In this document: positions 9,755 through 20,011 of the stretch, in pieces
Position numbering within the stretch: position 1 is the first letter of the stretch
Layout of the letters: every line of letters begins with the position of its first letter
From: Zasmidium citrigriseum
Lineage: Eukaryota; Ascomycota; Dothideomycetes; Mycosphaerellales; Mycosphaerellaceae
Assembly: GCA_002786025.1 (NCBI GenBank)
Contig: NHNW01000027.1
Span: 1-64,000, forward strand
Reading direction: 5' to 3'
DNA: 64,000 nucleotides
Notes under the pieces: generated by a model
The model's database searches: none
Told to the model about the DNA's origin: nothing
What the model saw: the letters and a program-made list of their open reading frames with translations, nothing else
Translations under genes and position numbers: made by a program

Positions 9755-10626
9755 ATGGCCTCCCCGCGATATGCCACATATCCTTCACTCCAGGGCAAGA
9801 CCGTTGTGGTCACTGGCGGCGCTGAGGGAATCGGAGCAGCGGCGGTCCGCATGTTCGCGCACCAAGGAAGCCAAGTCATCATCCTGGACATCTCGGAATC
9901 TAGCAGCACCAAGTTGATCGAGGAGATCAAGACCGACGCCTCTCAGATGACCGTCATTCCAACCTTTTACGAATGCGATGTTACAAATCTGAACCGTTTG
10001 AAAGAAATCACAGACGATGTCCTGCAGAAGTACGACAACAAGGTCGACATTCTAGTCAACAACGCCGCTTCATCAGCTGGGAAGGCCCGCGTGGGAACTT
10101 TCGACGTGACGGAAGAAAGCTGGGAGTTCAACATGAACGTCAATCTCCGGCATCAATTCTTCCTCACGCAATACCTCGTCCCCGCCATGAAGAACGCCGG
10201 AGGAGGCTCTATCATCAACATGGGTTCCATCACCTGGCGAATTCCCGCTACTGGTCTGCCAATCTATACTACGTGCAAGTCTGCAGTGTTGGGTCTGACC
10301 CGTACTCATGCTCGAGAATTTGGAAAGGACAATATCCGGGTGAACAGCGTTATGCCTGGTAGCATTGCTACGGAACGACAAATTCGAGAGGTGTTGACGG
10401 ATGAGTACAAGCAACAGACGTTGGATGCCCAGGCTTTGAAGAGGGTCTTGACGCCGGACGAGGTTGCCAGGACGATCTTGTTCTTGGCTAGTGATGATGC
10501 GAGTGCTATCACGGGAAGCTCTTATGTGGTTGATGGAGGTTCGTATGTCCGAAGAAAGATTCTCTTGTCTGACTTCTCGGGATATTGGCTAACTCTTCTC
10601 ATTTAGGATGGGTGGGTGACCCATAG
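9755..10626 (+). CDS. Classical short-chain dehydrogenase/reductase
   Basis: This is a complete classical SDR. It has the cofactor motif TGGAEGIG near residue 20, NNAAS, a catalytic Ser in NMGSITW, YTTCK as the YxxxK pair, and a PGSIATE loop. The terminal ITGSSYVVDGG sequence is interrupted by a 68-nt intron (10539 GTTCGT ... 10606 TTTAG). After splicing the protein ends VDGGWVGDP (267 aa), which matches the GGW ending usual for this family. Ignoring the intron gives a false C-terminus. An upstream in-frame ATG at 9650 is less likely than MASPRYAT. NAD(P)-dependent oxidation or reduction of an unknown alcohol or ketone is expected. Confidence 0.9.
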
Positions 10627-10962
10627 AGCTCGAGCTCGTACGCAGTAATTCGAGATCATTGCAGAGGACTTTCTATTCAGCGTTTACACGATGATGTGAA
10701 TGACAATCCAGGGCCTACCTTGACCTCATTGCGTCTCGACCGTTCGGAATCGATCCCCCTCTCAAAAGGCTGGTACTCCCACTTGTCGTCATTCAAACTT
10801 TCTGCTGTTACATTCTACGCTTAGTAGCTCACCATTCACTCGCCCGAAAGACGCACGAGCTTCCACTTCTCACATGCGAGACCTCTTTTGCGTTTCACTC
10901 ACTCTCCATCTTCGAATCCCTCTCCTACCTTGCTTGCACATTGCCTTGAAGCATTCCACACG
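10627..10962. promoter_or_regulatory. Intergenic, 5' region of the LPSEIRN-type gene
   Basis: The stretch turns pyrimidine-rich toward the start codon at 10963, as is usual for fungal leaders. No gene is seen. Confidence 0.4.
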
Positions 10963-12099
10963 ATGGACGCTAAGACCAGAGCCAGGCTGGAAAAGCTACG
11001 TGGTCGACCCATATGGGAGATCGCAGAAGCTCGACAACGGCGGGCGATGCCGAAACCTCTGGGCCGTCTAGATGGCTTGGTAGAGATTCCAATAAGGATG
11101 TTAGGAGCAGGACAACAACGAGAAAGAACCACAGCACCACCTTCGACGAACGTTCGGTCAGGGGCGAAACCTTTCACCCGAACAGACGAAGTCAAGGAGG
11201 CGACCGCAAGCCCATCTCCAACGCCCATAATAATCGAGCCCACAACAACCCGTCCAGACGGAACATCTCTCCTCCTCCCAGAGGACTACACCCACCAACC
11301 ACGCCTCAAACCACAGTATACCAATGGCCGCTGGCTCATATCAACAATAAATCCCTTCCCACCATCTCTCCGCGAAATAACAGTCGACCCATGCACCGGC
11401 GCTCTTGTCCCCAGAACAAGGGTAAACCTCCCAAAGACCTTCCCCCTCTTCTCCCTCCCCTCAGAGATCCGCAACCAGATCTACCACGCATACTTCGCCC
11501 TGCACGACAACGGGTACATGCATCACCAAGGATGGAGACAGTTTCTCTCAGACGATGAGCCGCCGCCGATCTGTAACTTACAGAACGCAAAGTTGAGGAA
11601 AGAGGCCCGGGGGTTGTTCTTCAGTACCTCAATCGCGCTGTTGAACATCTGGCCGTATACCCTACAAAACGCCCACGGACCGACTTTCGACTGGATCGCG
11701 GGGCCGGGAGGGTTAGATGACGGGAGCAAAATGCGTGCATTCGGTCGAATAAGACTGCAATCGAGTCTCTTCGATATCACGATCCGTCAAACCCCACGCT
11801 CCACCCCCTTACCGTCCTCCCCTAGACTCGCAGTCGAGCGTCTCCTCCTATACTACGAATTCCACAATCCAGAAATCCTCGCCGTAGAAATCGTCGAGGG
11901 CGTGCAGTGGATCGAGACACAAGGTGGTCTCACGCCGCGGATGGCCAGGGCTCTGGTGTGGTATTTGGTGTATGTGGGCGTAGTCAGTGTGACTGGATGC
12001 GGGAAACACATCAACATGGTCGATTTCTTGTCGGGGAAGGTGAAGGGGTTGGGCAAGACGACGAGGGAGGCGGGGAGGTTTCTTTTGATGGCTTGGTGA
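10963..12099 (+). CDS. Fungal LPSEIRNQIY-type protein (F-box/2EXR-like)
   Basis: The central motif FSLPSEIRNQIYHAYFAL is the F-box/2EXR-like sequence found in large expanded families of pezizomycete proteins. It is followed by CNLQNAKLRKEARGLFFST, the conserved 'listed relatives' helix of that group. The N-terminal 120 residues are polar and proline-rich. The start at 10963 (MDAKTRARLEKL) is preferred; an in-frame ATG at 10888 would add 25 residues. There are no introns and the protein is about 378 aa. A role as a substrate adaptor is possible but not shown. The gene at 31665-33200 carries a comparable motif (LPPEMRNEVY). Confidence 0.75.
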   Translation: MDAKTRARLEKLRGRPIWEIAEARQRRAMPKPLGRLDGLVEIPIRMLGAGQQRERTTAPPSTNVRSGAKPFTRTDEVKEATASPSPTPIIIEPTTTRPDGTSLLLPEDYTHQPRLKPQYTNGRWLISTINPFPPSLREITVDPCTGALVPRTRVNLPKTFPLFSLPSEIRNQIYHAYFALHDNGYMHHQGWRQFLSDDEPPPICNLQNAKLRKEARGLFFSTSIALLNIWPYTLQNAHGPTFDWIAGPGGLDDGSKMRAFGRIRLQSSLFDITIRQTPRSTPLPSSPRLAVERLLLYYEFHNPEILAVEIVEGVQWIETQGGLTPRMARALVWYLVYVGVVSVTGCGKHINMVDFLSGKVKGLGKTTREAGRFLLMAW

Positions 12100-12239
12100 C
12101 ATTTTGTAGAAGAGTTGGACGAAAACAATGACTTGCCAGAATCCGAAAAGATCTATTCATCGGGTATCATAAATCTCATACTCATCACCCTTCCCTCCCA
12201 AACTCCTGAGTCCAATCCAACGCAATGCAATCCGATAGC

Positions 12240-14540
12240 TCAAAACTTCTCCATCAAATTCTTCCTCACAGTCCACATCCTCGCCCTCTTCCCATAAATA
12301 TACATCGGAATCGTCGTCAAGCAACAAGCCAACTGAATCCCTCCAATCGCAATGAAAACATCCCGACTCCCCTCACCCTCCAACCAGCGATTGAAGAAGA
12401 GCGAAAACACCAGCCCGTGGAAAATGTTCTTCGAGAAGTTGAGCGTAACGAGAGCCTCCCCAGCGTACTGACGATAGCTGTCGACGGCGAACGTGATGGA
12501 GGTCGTGCTACCCAGCGAGCAGCCGAAGGAGATGAGTCCGAAGAAGATGGTCGGCACGATCCACGCATCGCGTTCCTGGGCGGACCAGCCGTAGCCCATC
12601 AGGCCGATGGTCGTGGTGATGGCGATGGGAATGGCCATGACGAGGCGGAATTCGGGTTCGTAGATACCGCCGTTTTTGCGCGCCATATAGCGAACAATCA
12701 CATCCGAGAACTTCCCTGCGACGGCGGTTCCTAGCACGCCGCCGACGAAGGGCGAGATGTAGACCAGACCGGCTTGGAGGGAGGTGAAGTTGTATGTGTC
12801 AGAGGATTTGTAGATTGTGGCGATGGACTCGGAGATGACGATTAGCCAGCCGATGGAGAGGGAGTAGATGAGCGTGCTCCAGAGGATGCTGGGGTAGGCG
12901 AAGAGGATGAAGGGGCGGAGGGCGACTTTGAACCAGTTGTCGTGCGAGAGACGGCCGGACCAGGGGCGGAGTTGCTCGACAAAAGTTTTCGGCGGTTGCT
13001 GGAGGTAGTGCCGAGTGTAGGCGTTGGTTGGGTGGCCTTCTTCACTGTGCGTAGTCGAGATCTTGGACACGGGGGACATGATACCGGGGCTGTGGATGGG
13101 GTCTTTGTGGGCTTCGACGTCGCGGCTGTTGAAGTAGTCTATCACTGCGGTCGGTGGGATCGAGTCCTGTCGAATTGTGTCGTGCTGAGGTGTTGGCGGC
13201 TGAGCGCGGTGGATCTTGATCACATCTGGATCGTCCTTCTCTTTCTGTTCATCTTCTGCGTCTTGAGCTTTATCGTCTGGGGAGTCAGTCTGGAAATGAG
13301 CATGTCGTTCAGGCCCAGGCGTCTTGGGCTCAAGCACCGGGCTGACAGGCTCCGCTATAGATGCGTTTCTTGCATTTGTAGATCTGCCTTTCCTCTCAAT
13401 CGCCGGGCTGGCAGGATGAGATCGCGAAAGCGACTTCCAAACATTGTGCACGCTGATAGCACTGCCAATTCGGTTAGGCCGTGGTCGATGCGGTCTTGGG
13501 GTCCTATCCCAGAACGTTTCCGGCACGAAGAGGAAGAGCAGAACAGTCGCGAATCCGATTATGATAGCGACCATCCAGAACGTCCACCTCCATCCCATGC
13601 TGTTGATGATGGCGGCACTCACCAGCGGCACCAAGTTCTTGCCACCGAGCAGCAGTAGAGTGTAGATGCCCAAACGATAGGCCTTCTCGTGTAAGAAGTA
13701 GATCTCGGCAACAGTAGCTGAGGGCAAGCATTCGACACTGCTGACAGCAATTCCCTGGAAGACTCGTGCTGTTACCAGATTCGCGAAATCAGGCGATAGA
13801 GCACACCACACGCTCGTAAGCACGAAGCAGATGCCAGCCACGAGGTACACAGGTCGCTTTCCAAATAGGATAGCAGTGGGACAGAGAATGACACTGCCCA
13901 CGCCCAAGCCCATCATGTACAGTCCAGTCGTAAGAGCCACTCGTGGCTCGGAGACGTTGAAGTCGTGTGCGACGTTGTTGAATCCAGCAGCAAGAATTGG
14001 TGTCATTCCGCCGCCGACCATGCAGTAGAATCCCAGCGAAAACAGTGCAGCGTCCCGACGCCAGACCTTCCAATTGAGTGGATCATTGAGCGAGTCATCC
14101 GGCTGAGGATCCAGCACAATCTTGCCGTCCGGCGTCCGCTTCTTCTCAGGAGGCACGAGAGACCGTCGCCTCATCGAGCTGGACCTCGAGGGAGGATACA
14201 CAGACGGCAGCGAAGAAGCACTCGTGCGAGCGGGGGCATGCTTCATTCCCAAGGGCTCATTGTATTCAGACACTTTGGACAGCAGGAGAACAGAGCCGGG
14301 GACTTCCTCAGTCTCTGGGTCGTTCAGCATGCCCATATTCCACTTGACTGGCCTTCTCTTCTCATTGTTCGTCTCTGTATCGGAACTGTCCCCGCTGCTG
14401 CCATGGTGTCCAGTCCTGCTGTTCCTGTTCCCCAGCATCGTCTTCCAGTCGAAGCGTCTCTTCGCGCGGCCGCCAATGGCCGCTGCCTCTGGCTCTGCAG
14501 GCATGGCGGCTTCCAGCTCTTTCTCGGGGTCGGTAGACAT
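12240..14540 (-). CDS. Major facilitator superfamily transporter with a large central loop
   Basis: The intronless frame encodes 766 aa. A cytoplasmic N-terminus of about 160 residues (Ser/Arg-rich) precedes the first six membrane segments, among them AALFSLGFYCMVGGG, TTGLYMMGLGVGSVILCPTA and FGKRPVYLVAG, the loop 2-3 motif. A hydrophilic loop of about 170 residues rich in Pro, Ser and acidic residues follows FLFVPETFWDR, and six more helices end in MYIYGKRARMW. The architecture fits the DHA1-like H+ antiporter branch of plasma-membrane MFS proteins. The long loop is typical of fungal members and is probably regulated by phosphorylation. Substrate unknown. The gene lies 3' of the LPSEIRN gene, tail-to-tail, 140 bp apart. 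Confidence 0.88.
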   Translation of the reverse strand: MSTDPEKELEAAMPAEPEAAAIGGRAKRRFDWKTMLGNRNSRTGHHGSSGDSSDTETNNEKRRPVKWNMGMLNDPETEEVPGSVLLLSKVSEYNEPLGMKHAPARTSASSLPSVYPPSRSSSMRRRSLVPPEKKRTPDGKIVLDPQPDDSLNDPLNWKVWRRDAALFSLGFYCMVGGGMTPILAAGFNNVAHDFNVSEPRVALTTGLYMMGLGVGSVILCPTAILFGKRPVYLVAGICFVLTSVWCALSPDFANLVTARVFQGIAVSSVECLPSATVAEIYFLHEKAYRLGIYTLLLLGGKNLVPLVSAAIINSMGWRWTFWMVAIIIGFATVLLFLFVPETFWDRTPRPHRPRPNRIGSAISVHNVWKSLSRSHPASPAIERKGRSTNARNASIAEPVSPVLEPKTPGPERHAHFQTDSPDDKAQDAEDEQKEKDDPDVIKIHRAQPPTPQHDTIRQDSIPPTAVIDYFNSRDVEAHKDPIHSPGIMSPVSKISTTHSEEGHPTNAYTRHYLQQPPKTFVEQLRPWSGRLSHDNWFKVALRPFILFAYPSILWSTLIYSLSIGWLIVISESIATIYKSSDTYNFTSLQAGLVYISPFVGGVLGTAVAGKFSDVIVRYMARKNGGIYEPEFRLVMAIPIAITTTIGLMGYGWSAQERDAWIVPTIFFGLISFGCSLGSTTSITFAVDSYRQYAGEALVTLNFSKNIFHGLVFSLFFNRWLEGEGSRDVFIAIGGIQLACCLTTIPMYIYGKRARMWTVRKNLMEKF

Positions 14541-15940
14541 GGCGGAGGAATATCTCTATGCTCGTTATGATATATGGCGGTGCTCAAAGACTCGAATGGA
14601 TGAGGACAAAGAAATGCAAGAGCAGACGATGTAAGAAGGAAGAGCAGTGGCAAGAGACACGCTCCGCATGATAACCACAAGGAGCATAAGCAGCAGCAGC
14701 GAGCAGTATCATGTGCGTGTGTGGTAGAGAGGTAGGAATATACTTTAATAGTCACCTGCAAACGGATCCTTCGGACACGAGACACTGATGGCCCGTGGGT
14801 GCGTCAGAGGCAGCAGCAGGATGCATGCCATGCCATGCCTCGCCCTGCCTTGCGCCGCTATCAGCGCCCGCCAGAGAGGGAGGGAAGGGATGCAGGCGGG
14901 AGAGGTCAGCTGCTCCGCCGGCGCTTACTAGCACCTCGTAGCCAGGCGGCGGCGATGATATCGTTGCGGTGGATGGAGGGATGATTTGAAGGGATGGGCA
15001 CATGCGCATGCACACCGCCGCGCTAGTATGTTGGATGCTCGCCAGGCATTCTCGCAGCACGGTATCTCGACACCCTCGCTGTGTCTTGGCCTTGTCATCG
15101 AGACCCACCCGTACCAGCCCGCCTGGCCCTTCGAAAACGCCGCAAGAGATACGGTATACACTCCCCGAAGTCACACCTCGACCGGCCGCCTCGAAGATGG
15201 ACGTCCCGAAAAACAACCAGAGACATAGATACAAGTCGCCGCCGCCCCAAGTATGTCATGGAGATTGACACTGCAGCAACCAGATACGTACCGCCCCCAT
15301 TGTCCACGGCGCGGAAGATACGAAGCTCTCATGCGGCTACGCGACACAGCTATCCTGGGCGACAATAACGCCCCTGCAGAGCCAAGTCAATCAAGAGCTC
15401 GCGCTCAAACACAATCTTGCTCGTTGTCGGGGTCGCAATCTGGGCCGATGTTGATAAGATGCCGGCTCGCACCAACACCACCTTGAAGCCGATCCGGGGT
15501 CGAAATGCGGAGACAACTGTGCGACAACACCTCGTCTTTTGGTGAAACACTCACGCAACCCCCGACGAGATTGGTGTCATTCGCAGCTTTGTACCGCCAT
15601 GGTCATGCTTCATCAATGCCTGAGAGCGTGCCAGAGCTCTGCAACACACCGACGAGGAGCTGTTCGAGCTGCTGGCACGTTCACAGTCCGGGTTGCCCAT
15701 TTCAGGAAACATCCGGCCTTTGATTGCAGAATAGATCGTCATGCCTACACATATGTGGTCGACAGCTTCATGCGCTATTGAGAGGCGATGTCTGTTGGCG
15801 TAATGCTTTGCCATGTGTTGTGCTTGGCGCGGGGCAGACAACGTGGCCCGAAGACAGAGGTGAGTTGAGCTGCTTCAACAATTGGTTGCAGTGAAAAGAA
15901 GCTCCCTCGCGATCATGAATTGACCTTCAGCCAAGACGTG
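14541..15940. other. Gene-poor 1.4 kb stretch
   Basis: The region is GC-rich with many short overlapping frames on both strands. None has a motif, signal peptide or clean splice chain. The first few hundred bases probably form the leader and promoter of the MFS gene; CAG runs occur near 14690-14705. No RNA gene or repeat is recognised. Confidence 0.5.
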
Positions 15941-17619
15941 CTACTGGTAGCAGCCGCCCTCGTACGAGTACTCAGTTCCCTCTAACAGGCCGAGATACTC
16001 TCCTTCAACGATCAGGTCAGCGTAATCATGGTTCCTCGCAATGGCTACCACTTACCAGCTGCCCGCCACTTCTCCTGAAGCAGTCTCAGAACTCTCCTCA
16101 GATCGCTGAGATGTCGAAGCTGCTCCTCACTTCCCGATTCTCTCACATACCAGGCACACGTGCCAGCCGCTGAATACAGAGGATACATGACCAGCGGGCT
16201 GATAGGTATCGACTTCTTAACAGACTGCTCCAACTCCATACCAAAGGTGTGGACTTGTCTCTCCATCTCGCGGGTCCCATCGATGGCTAGTTGCTGGAGG
16301 TCTAGCCTTAAGCCACGATTGCCGCCACAGGCTTCGACCTCGTCGACCTCCACGCAGGAATGGACGTCATATAGCAGTAATAAGGCCGAGAAACAAAGGG
16401 CTCTCCCAGCGAAGAATCTATACGGAGTGTTGCTTGCCGACGACTCGTCCCGGATGATTGTGCTGAGGGCTTCTGCTGCTTTGGAGATCTGGAACGCCTC
16501 TTGGAAGTGCAAATCGGCGTCCTCGGCAGAAGGATGTTCGTTGACATGTTGACACGCTCGGCCGAGTAGATGTGCTGCTTGACAAGTTCGTGCAAAAGGC
16601 GCCACAGGCGCTGCCGCAGTCATGGACATCACCAGTAATGGGTTGACTCCCATCTCGCCCTCGTCCCATCCATCGTCGCCTCCAGGTATGATCTCGTCTG
16701 ATGGTATAGGCAATGTAGCCAGCGGCCGGAAACGGAATCCAAGATGTACGTAGCGATCTAGTAGGAGGATCGCCCACCACAGTCTTCGGCGTTCTTCGAC
16801 TTCCACCCAGGTGCACCCCTTGGGTATTAGCTGCGTTGCTTTCCTCTTATCGTGCCAGCCCATTGCATAGCACAGTCGACTGCAGCACGCCACCGTGAGA
16901 TATGCCGCAGGAAAGATCGCCTGACTGAGCTCATGCACAGCGATAAGAACATTCGCCGCGAGGAACTCCACAGATAGTTGCCCGACAGCCTCGCAATGAG
17001 CCAATGCCGCTTTGACGGCCTGGTAGACTTCATAGCTGCTCGACTCCGGTTCAGCCAGCAGTAGCATTGCAAAGAACAGCGCCATCGTGTCCGCTCCATT
17101 GATCGGTCCTCTCTCGGTGAACCTGCGTTCAAGTCGTTTTTTCGCAACAACCGCCAACCACTGATGCGTCGTCGAAAAATGCTTCTTAGCAACCTCCTCC
17201 GCCTCAGCATGCGACAACGCGGGAATCTCAGTCCCAACATGCTCCCACTCCAGATGGCAAGGCAAAGTCGGGATCGTCCCTCTCGACGCGACAGAGTCCA
17301 AGAAGAAAGCCGCAGGTAGTTCAGTCCGCGGTCGAGGCCGCGCGCGGAAGGCAGGCTTATGGACCAGATGGCTATCGCTGGTGGCGGTGTCGTCGCTGGT
17401 CCCCGATTGCGGACCTCGCGGTGTCGACTCGGGCGAGGGATAGGTACACGCTCTGCCGACGCGGGAACACAGCGCGCAAGGCCGTTTCCTATCGCAGCGT
17501 CGCTTGAGGCGGCGACAGGCTATGCAGCTCAGATCGGCGCGAGGTGAGGCGGATTGCATGCCGGGTGAGATCGCGGGCGCGGTGGAGGTCATTTGTCCGC
17601 GCGGTGTGCTATGGGGCAC
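15941..17619 (-). CDS. Zn2Cys6 transcription factor
   Basis: The zinc cluster is at residues 32-58 with C-x2-C-x6-C-x5-C-x2-C-x6-C spacing (CIACRRLKRRC DRKRPCALC). Downstream is a fungal transcription-factor domain with the typical WVEVEERRRLWWAILLLDRY helix. The first exon would stop at 16045, but a strong donor (GTAAGT at 16055) and an acceptor (16003) bracket a 53-nt intron with a GCTGAC branch site. The second exon adds GEYLGLLEGTEYSYEGGCYQ and ends at 15941, giving 541 aa. The regulator is divergent from the cupin gene (308 bp apart) and next to the AKR and P450 genes, so it is a plausible local regulator of them. Confidence 0.88.
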
Positions 17620-17927
17620 TTTGATGGCCTTGGGATATTTTATTCAATTCTTTCGAAAGCTCCAGGGCTCCAGACTCCAGTCTTGTTGGCCGTATTGCAT
17701 TCGAAAAATGCTCGTTGATAACTTTGTGCTTCGAAGAGGGAAGTTGCTTCTTTTCAACGCGGGGACCGAGCGGGAAGTCTGTCCGCGTGTCGTCCAGGGT
17801 GATCTTCGGAGGACGGACTTAGAATGGAGATACAACTATCGACGATGCTGTACATAAAATGCTCTCAACGAAGTATACAACGAAGCTCAATCCATTCTGC
17901 AATCTCACAAGAAGAGCAACAACCGCA
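17620..17927. promoter_or_regulatory. Divergent promoter, regulator / cupin
   Basis: The 308 bp between two head-to-head genes must carry both promoters. No specific operator could be assigned by eye. Confidence 0.45.
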
Positions 17928-18335
17928 ATGGCTTCACCAAAAACACTCATCCTCCCTCAAGCCCTCAAACAATCCACTCCCAAGGATGAACCCTCTCCAA
18001 AACCAACCTTCACGGGCTCCGTAGGCCTGGACATGCTCCACAAAGACGAAAACACAGCCATGGCAATGGTAACCTTCACACCCTCCGCTCGAACCAACTG
18101 GCACTGGCACGAACGCGGACAGACGCTCACCGTCGTCAAAGGGCAAGGCTGGATTTGTGATAGGGGAGGCAAAGCGAGGAGGATCCAGGCTGGCGATGTC
18201 TTGTATTGTCCAGCTGGCACGACGCATTGGCATGGTGCGGATGAGGGGAGTGAGATGATGCATTTGGCTGTTGGGCTGGGAGAGACGAAATGGTTGGAGA
18301 AGGTTGGTGACGAGGAGTATGCGGCGAGGGAGTAG
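17928..18335 (+). CDS. Small single-domain cupin protein
   Basis: The 135-aa protein has one cupin barrel. Motif 1 is seen as NWHWHERGQTLTVVKGQG, with two His in HWH, and motif 2 as AGDVLYCPAGTTHWHGA with a further metal-ligand His. The GQTL...GWI pattern with WHGA is close to bacterial (R)-mandelonitrile lyase/quercetinase-like cupins, whose members are metal-dependent and cytosolic. The start MASPKTLIL is chosen over an in-frame ATG at 17859 because the upstream part is not family-like. It probably acts on a small aromatic or oxo compound together with the neighbouring AKR and P450; this is inferred from position. Confidence 0.8.
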   Translation: MASPKTLILPQALKQSTPKDEPSPKPTFTGSVGLDMLHKDENTAMAMVTFTPSARTNWHWHERGQTLTVVKGQGWICDRGGKARRIQAGDVLYCPAGTTHWHGADEGSEMMHLAVGLGETKWLEKVGDEEYAARE

Positions 18336-18526
18336 GGAGTTCGGGGTTGGTGGGAGTTGGTGGGTCGGAGGCGCATTGGGGTGTAGCAGTTGAGTGGCTG
18401 CGGAGGTGGGTCATGGTGTGATTGATGAAATCGTGTAGTTGAACGTATGAATCGAAGTCGAATACTTTGATGCTGATGCTTTGCTCTGGGTCGACTATCA
18501 TATGCTGAATCTGTCGGTAGGCTTTG

Positions 18527-19675
18527 CTAATATGGCTTCTGCTTCGGTGGCCCGCCAATCCTAGCCGCCATCTGATACTGCTGGTTATCCTTCTCAGTCA
18601 ATGCCAGATGATACGGTTGATCTCCACGGAAATTGAATAGGAAGTTCATCGGAAACAACGGATCGAAGGGACTCGCTTCGTGTATGGCTTTGACGTCCTC
18701 GTCCGTGAGTCGCACTCCTAACGAAGCATTCATAGCTTTGACATGTTCGACCGTCTGGACGCCCACGATTGGCACGACGTACGGCGATTGCGAGATCAGG
18801 TACGCCAGTGCAATGGCCTGCAGCGTGGTTCCTTTCGCGTTGGCAATCTTTTCCAGTGCGTTGCTGACTTCAATGTCCTTCTCAGAGATGTTCGCCTGCC
18901 GGCCAGCTGCCATGTCGTCGTTCTTGAGCTTCTCCCTCTGCTCGGATGAAAGCAGTTGCCCGCCGCCGAGCGCCGCCCAGGGCACAATGGCCATTCCCTG
19001 GTCTTGGCACATTGGGATGATTTCCGCCTCCATATCTCTTAGCGCGGCATTCCATTTACCTTGATAGACACTGAATGGCGTCAAGCCATTCGCTTTGGCG
19101 AAAGCATTTGCCTTCATGACCACCCAGGCTGGCGTATCCGAGACTCCCAAGTACAGCACTTGCCTCGCCATGACAAGAGCGTGTAGATGCCGCATGACCT
19201 CCTCAGCAGAGGTGCCAAAATCCCACCAATGGACGTACAGGATGTCGATGTAGTCCGTCTTCAATTTCCGTAGGCTGTCTCTCACGGAGATGTACATGCT
19301 CTTCGCTGAGTTTCCCGTGTAATTGCCCTGAAAGCGCAGCTTTTCGGAATCGTAGAACTTGTAACCCGCCGTATACTTTGTCGCGATGACCATCTGGTCC
19401 CGTACATCCCGTTCGTGCATCCAGTCGCCGATCAGGCGCTCAGAGTCCTCGGAGTTGTAGGTATTCGAAGTGTCGATGAAGTTGCCGCCTTCCTCGAAAA
19501 AAGCATCGAGAAGCTTGAACGGTTCCTCATTTTTGCCGAACACAGAAGACCAGGTGCTGCCAATGCTGATTCCTCCAATAGCAATGGGCGAGACCTTGAC
19601 AGAAGCTGTTGGAGAGAGGATTTGATGGAGCCCGAGTCGAGTCTTGGGCTGCTGTGCGGGTCCGAAGAATGCCAT
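18527..19675 (-). CDS. Aldo-keto reductase, norsolorinic-acid-reductase/AAD-like
   Basis: The 382-aa intronless protein is a complete (beta/alpha)8 aldo-keto reductase. The catalytic tetrad is visible as Asp68 and Tyr73 (IDTSNTYNS), Lys100 (IATKYT) and His149 (LYVHWWDF). The sequence context (GGNFIDTSNTYNSEDSE; MHERDVRDQMVIATKY; IVPWAALGGGQL) is that of the fungal aryl-alcohol dehydrogenase / NorA group, which uses NADPH to reduce aromatic aldehydes or ketones. Members occur both in secondary-metabolite clusters and alone. It is transcribed in the same direction as the P450 behind it. Confidence 0.93.
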   Translation of the reverse strand: MAFFGPAQQPKTRLGLHQILSPTASVKVSPIAIGGISIGSTWSSVFGKNEEPFKLLDAFFEEGGNFIDTSNTYNSEDSERLIGDWMHERDVRDQMVIATKYTAGYKFYDSEKLRFQGNYTGNSAKSMYISVRDSLRKLKTDYIDILYVHWWDFGTSAEEVMRHLHALVMARQVLYLGVSDTPAWVVMKANAFAKANGLTPFSVYQGKWNAALRDMEAEIIPMCQDQGMAIVPWAALGGGQLLSSEQREKLKNDDMAAGRQANISEKDIEVSNALEKIANAKGTTLQAIALAYLISQSPYVVPIVGVQTVEHVKAMNASLGVRLTDEDVKAIHEASPFDPLFPMNFLFNFRGDQPYHLALTEKDNQQYQMAARIGGPPKQKPY

Positions 19676-20011
19676 GGTTCCCTTAACTGGTTCGACGTGG
19701 AAACGAAGTCTTGTAAAAGCTCACTTTGTGCTTTGGAATGTCTTCAGTAGCAGAGGCGGTTTTTATGTCGATCATTGAAGTGACGTGCGCGGAGTGAGGC
19801 CGCATGAGGCTCCGCTTCAGATGCCGCGCGCTAAAGTGCCAGAAGGATCCAGTGGCGTACTAAACGGACGAGATATTTGCGGGCACACGCACACGGTAGT
19901 CGTCATAGAACTTCTAGCCCTTATGCATGAATTGATGGTGTGCGGTCCCAGCCCTGGTCGTGAATATGCTCCGATTTTCTGTTAGAGGCTCAGGCTCAGA
20001 GATCCTGGACA
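19676..20011. promoter_or_regulatory. Intergenic, AKR promoter
   Basis: The 336 bp lie between the tandem minus-strand P450 (3' end) and AKR (5' end). No further element was recognised. Confidence 0.45.

Noticed and set aside
12842..13658. Plus-strand frames up to 238 codons inside the MFS gene
   Set aside because: Antisense to a complete transporter with clear membrane segments.
14928..15550. Chain of short minus-strand frames with splice-like GTACGT near 15290
   Set aside because: No combination gave a start, a family motif and matching intron phases.
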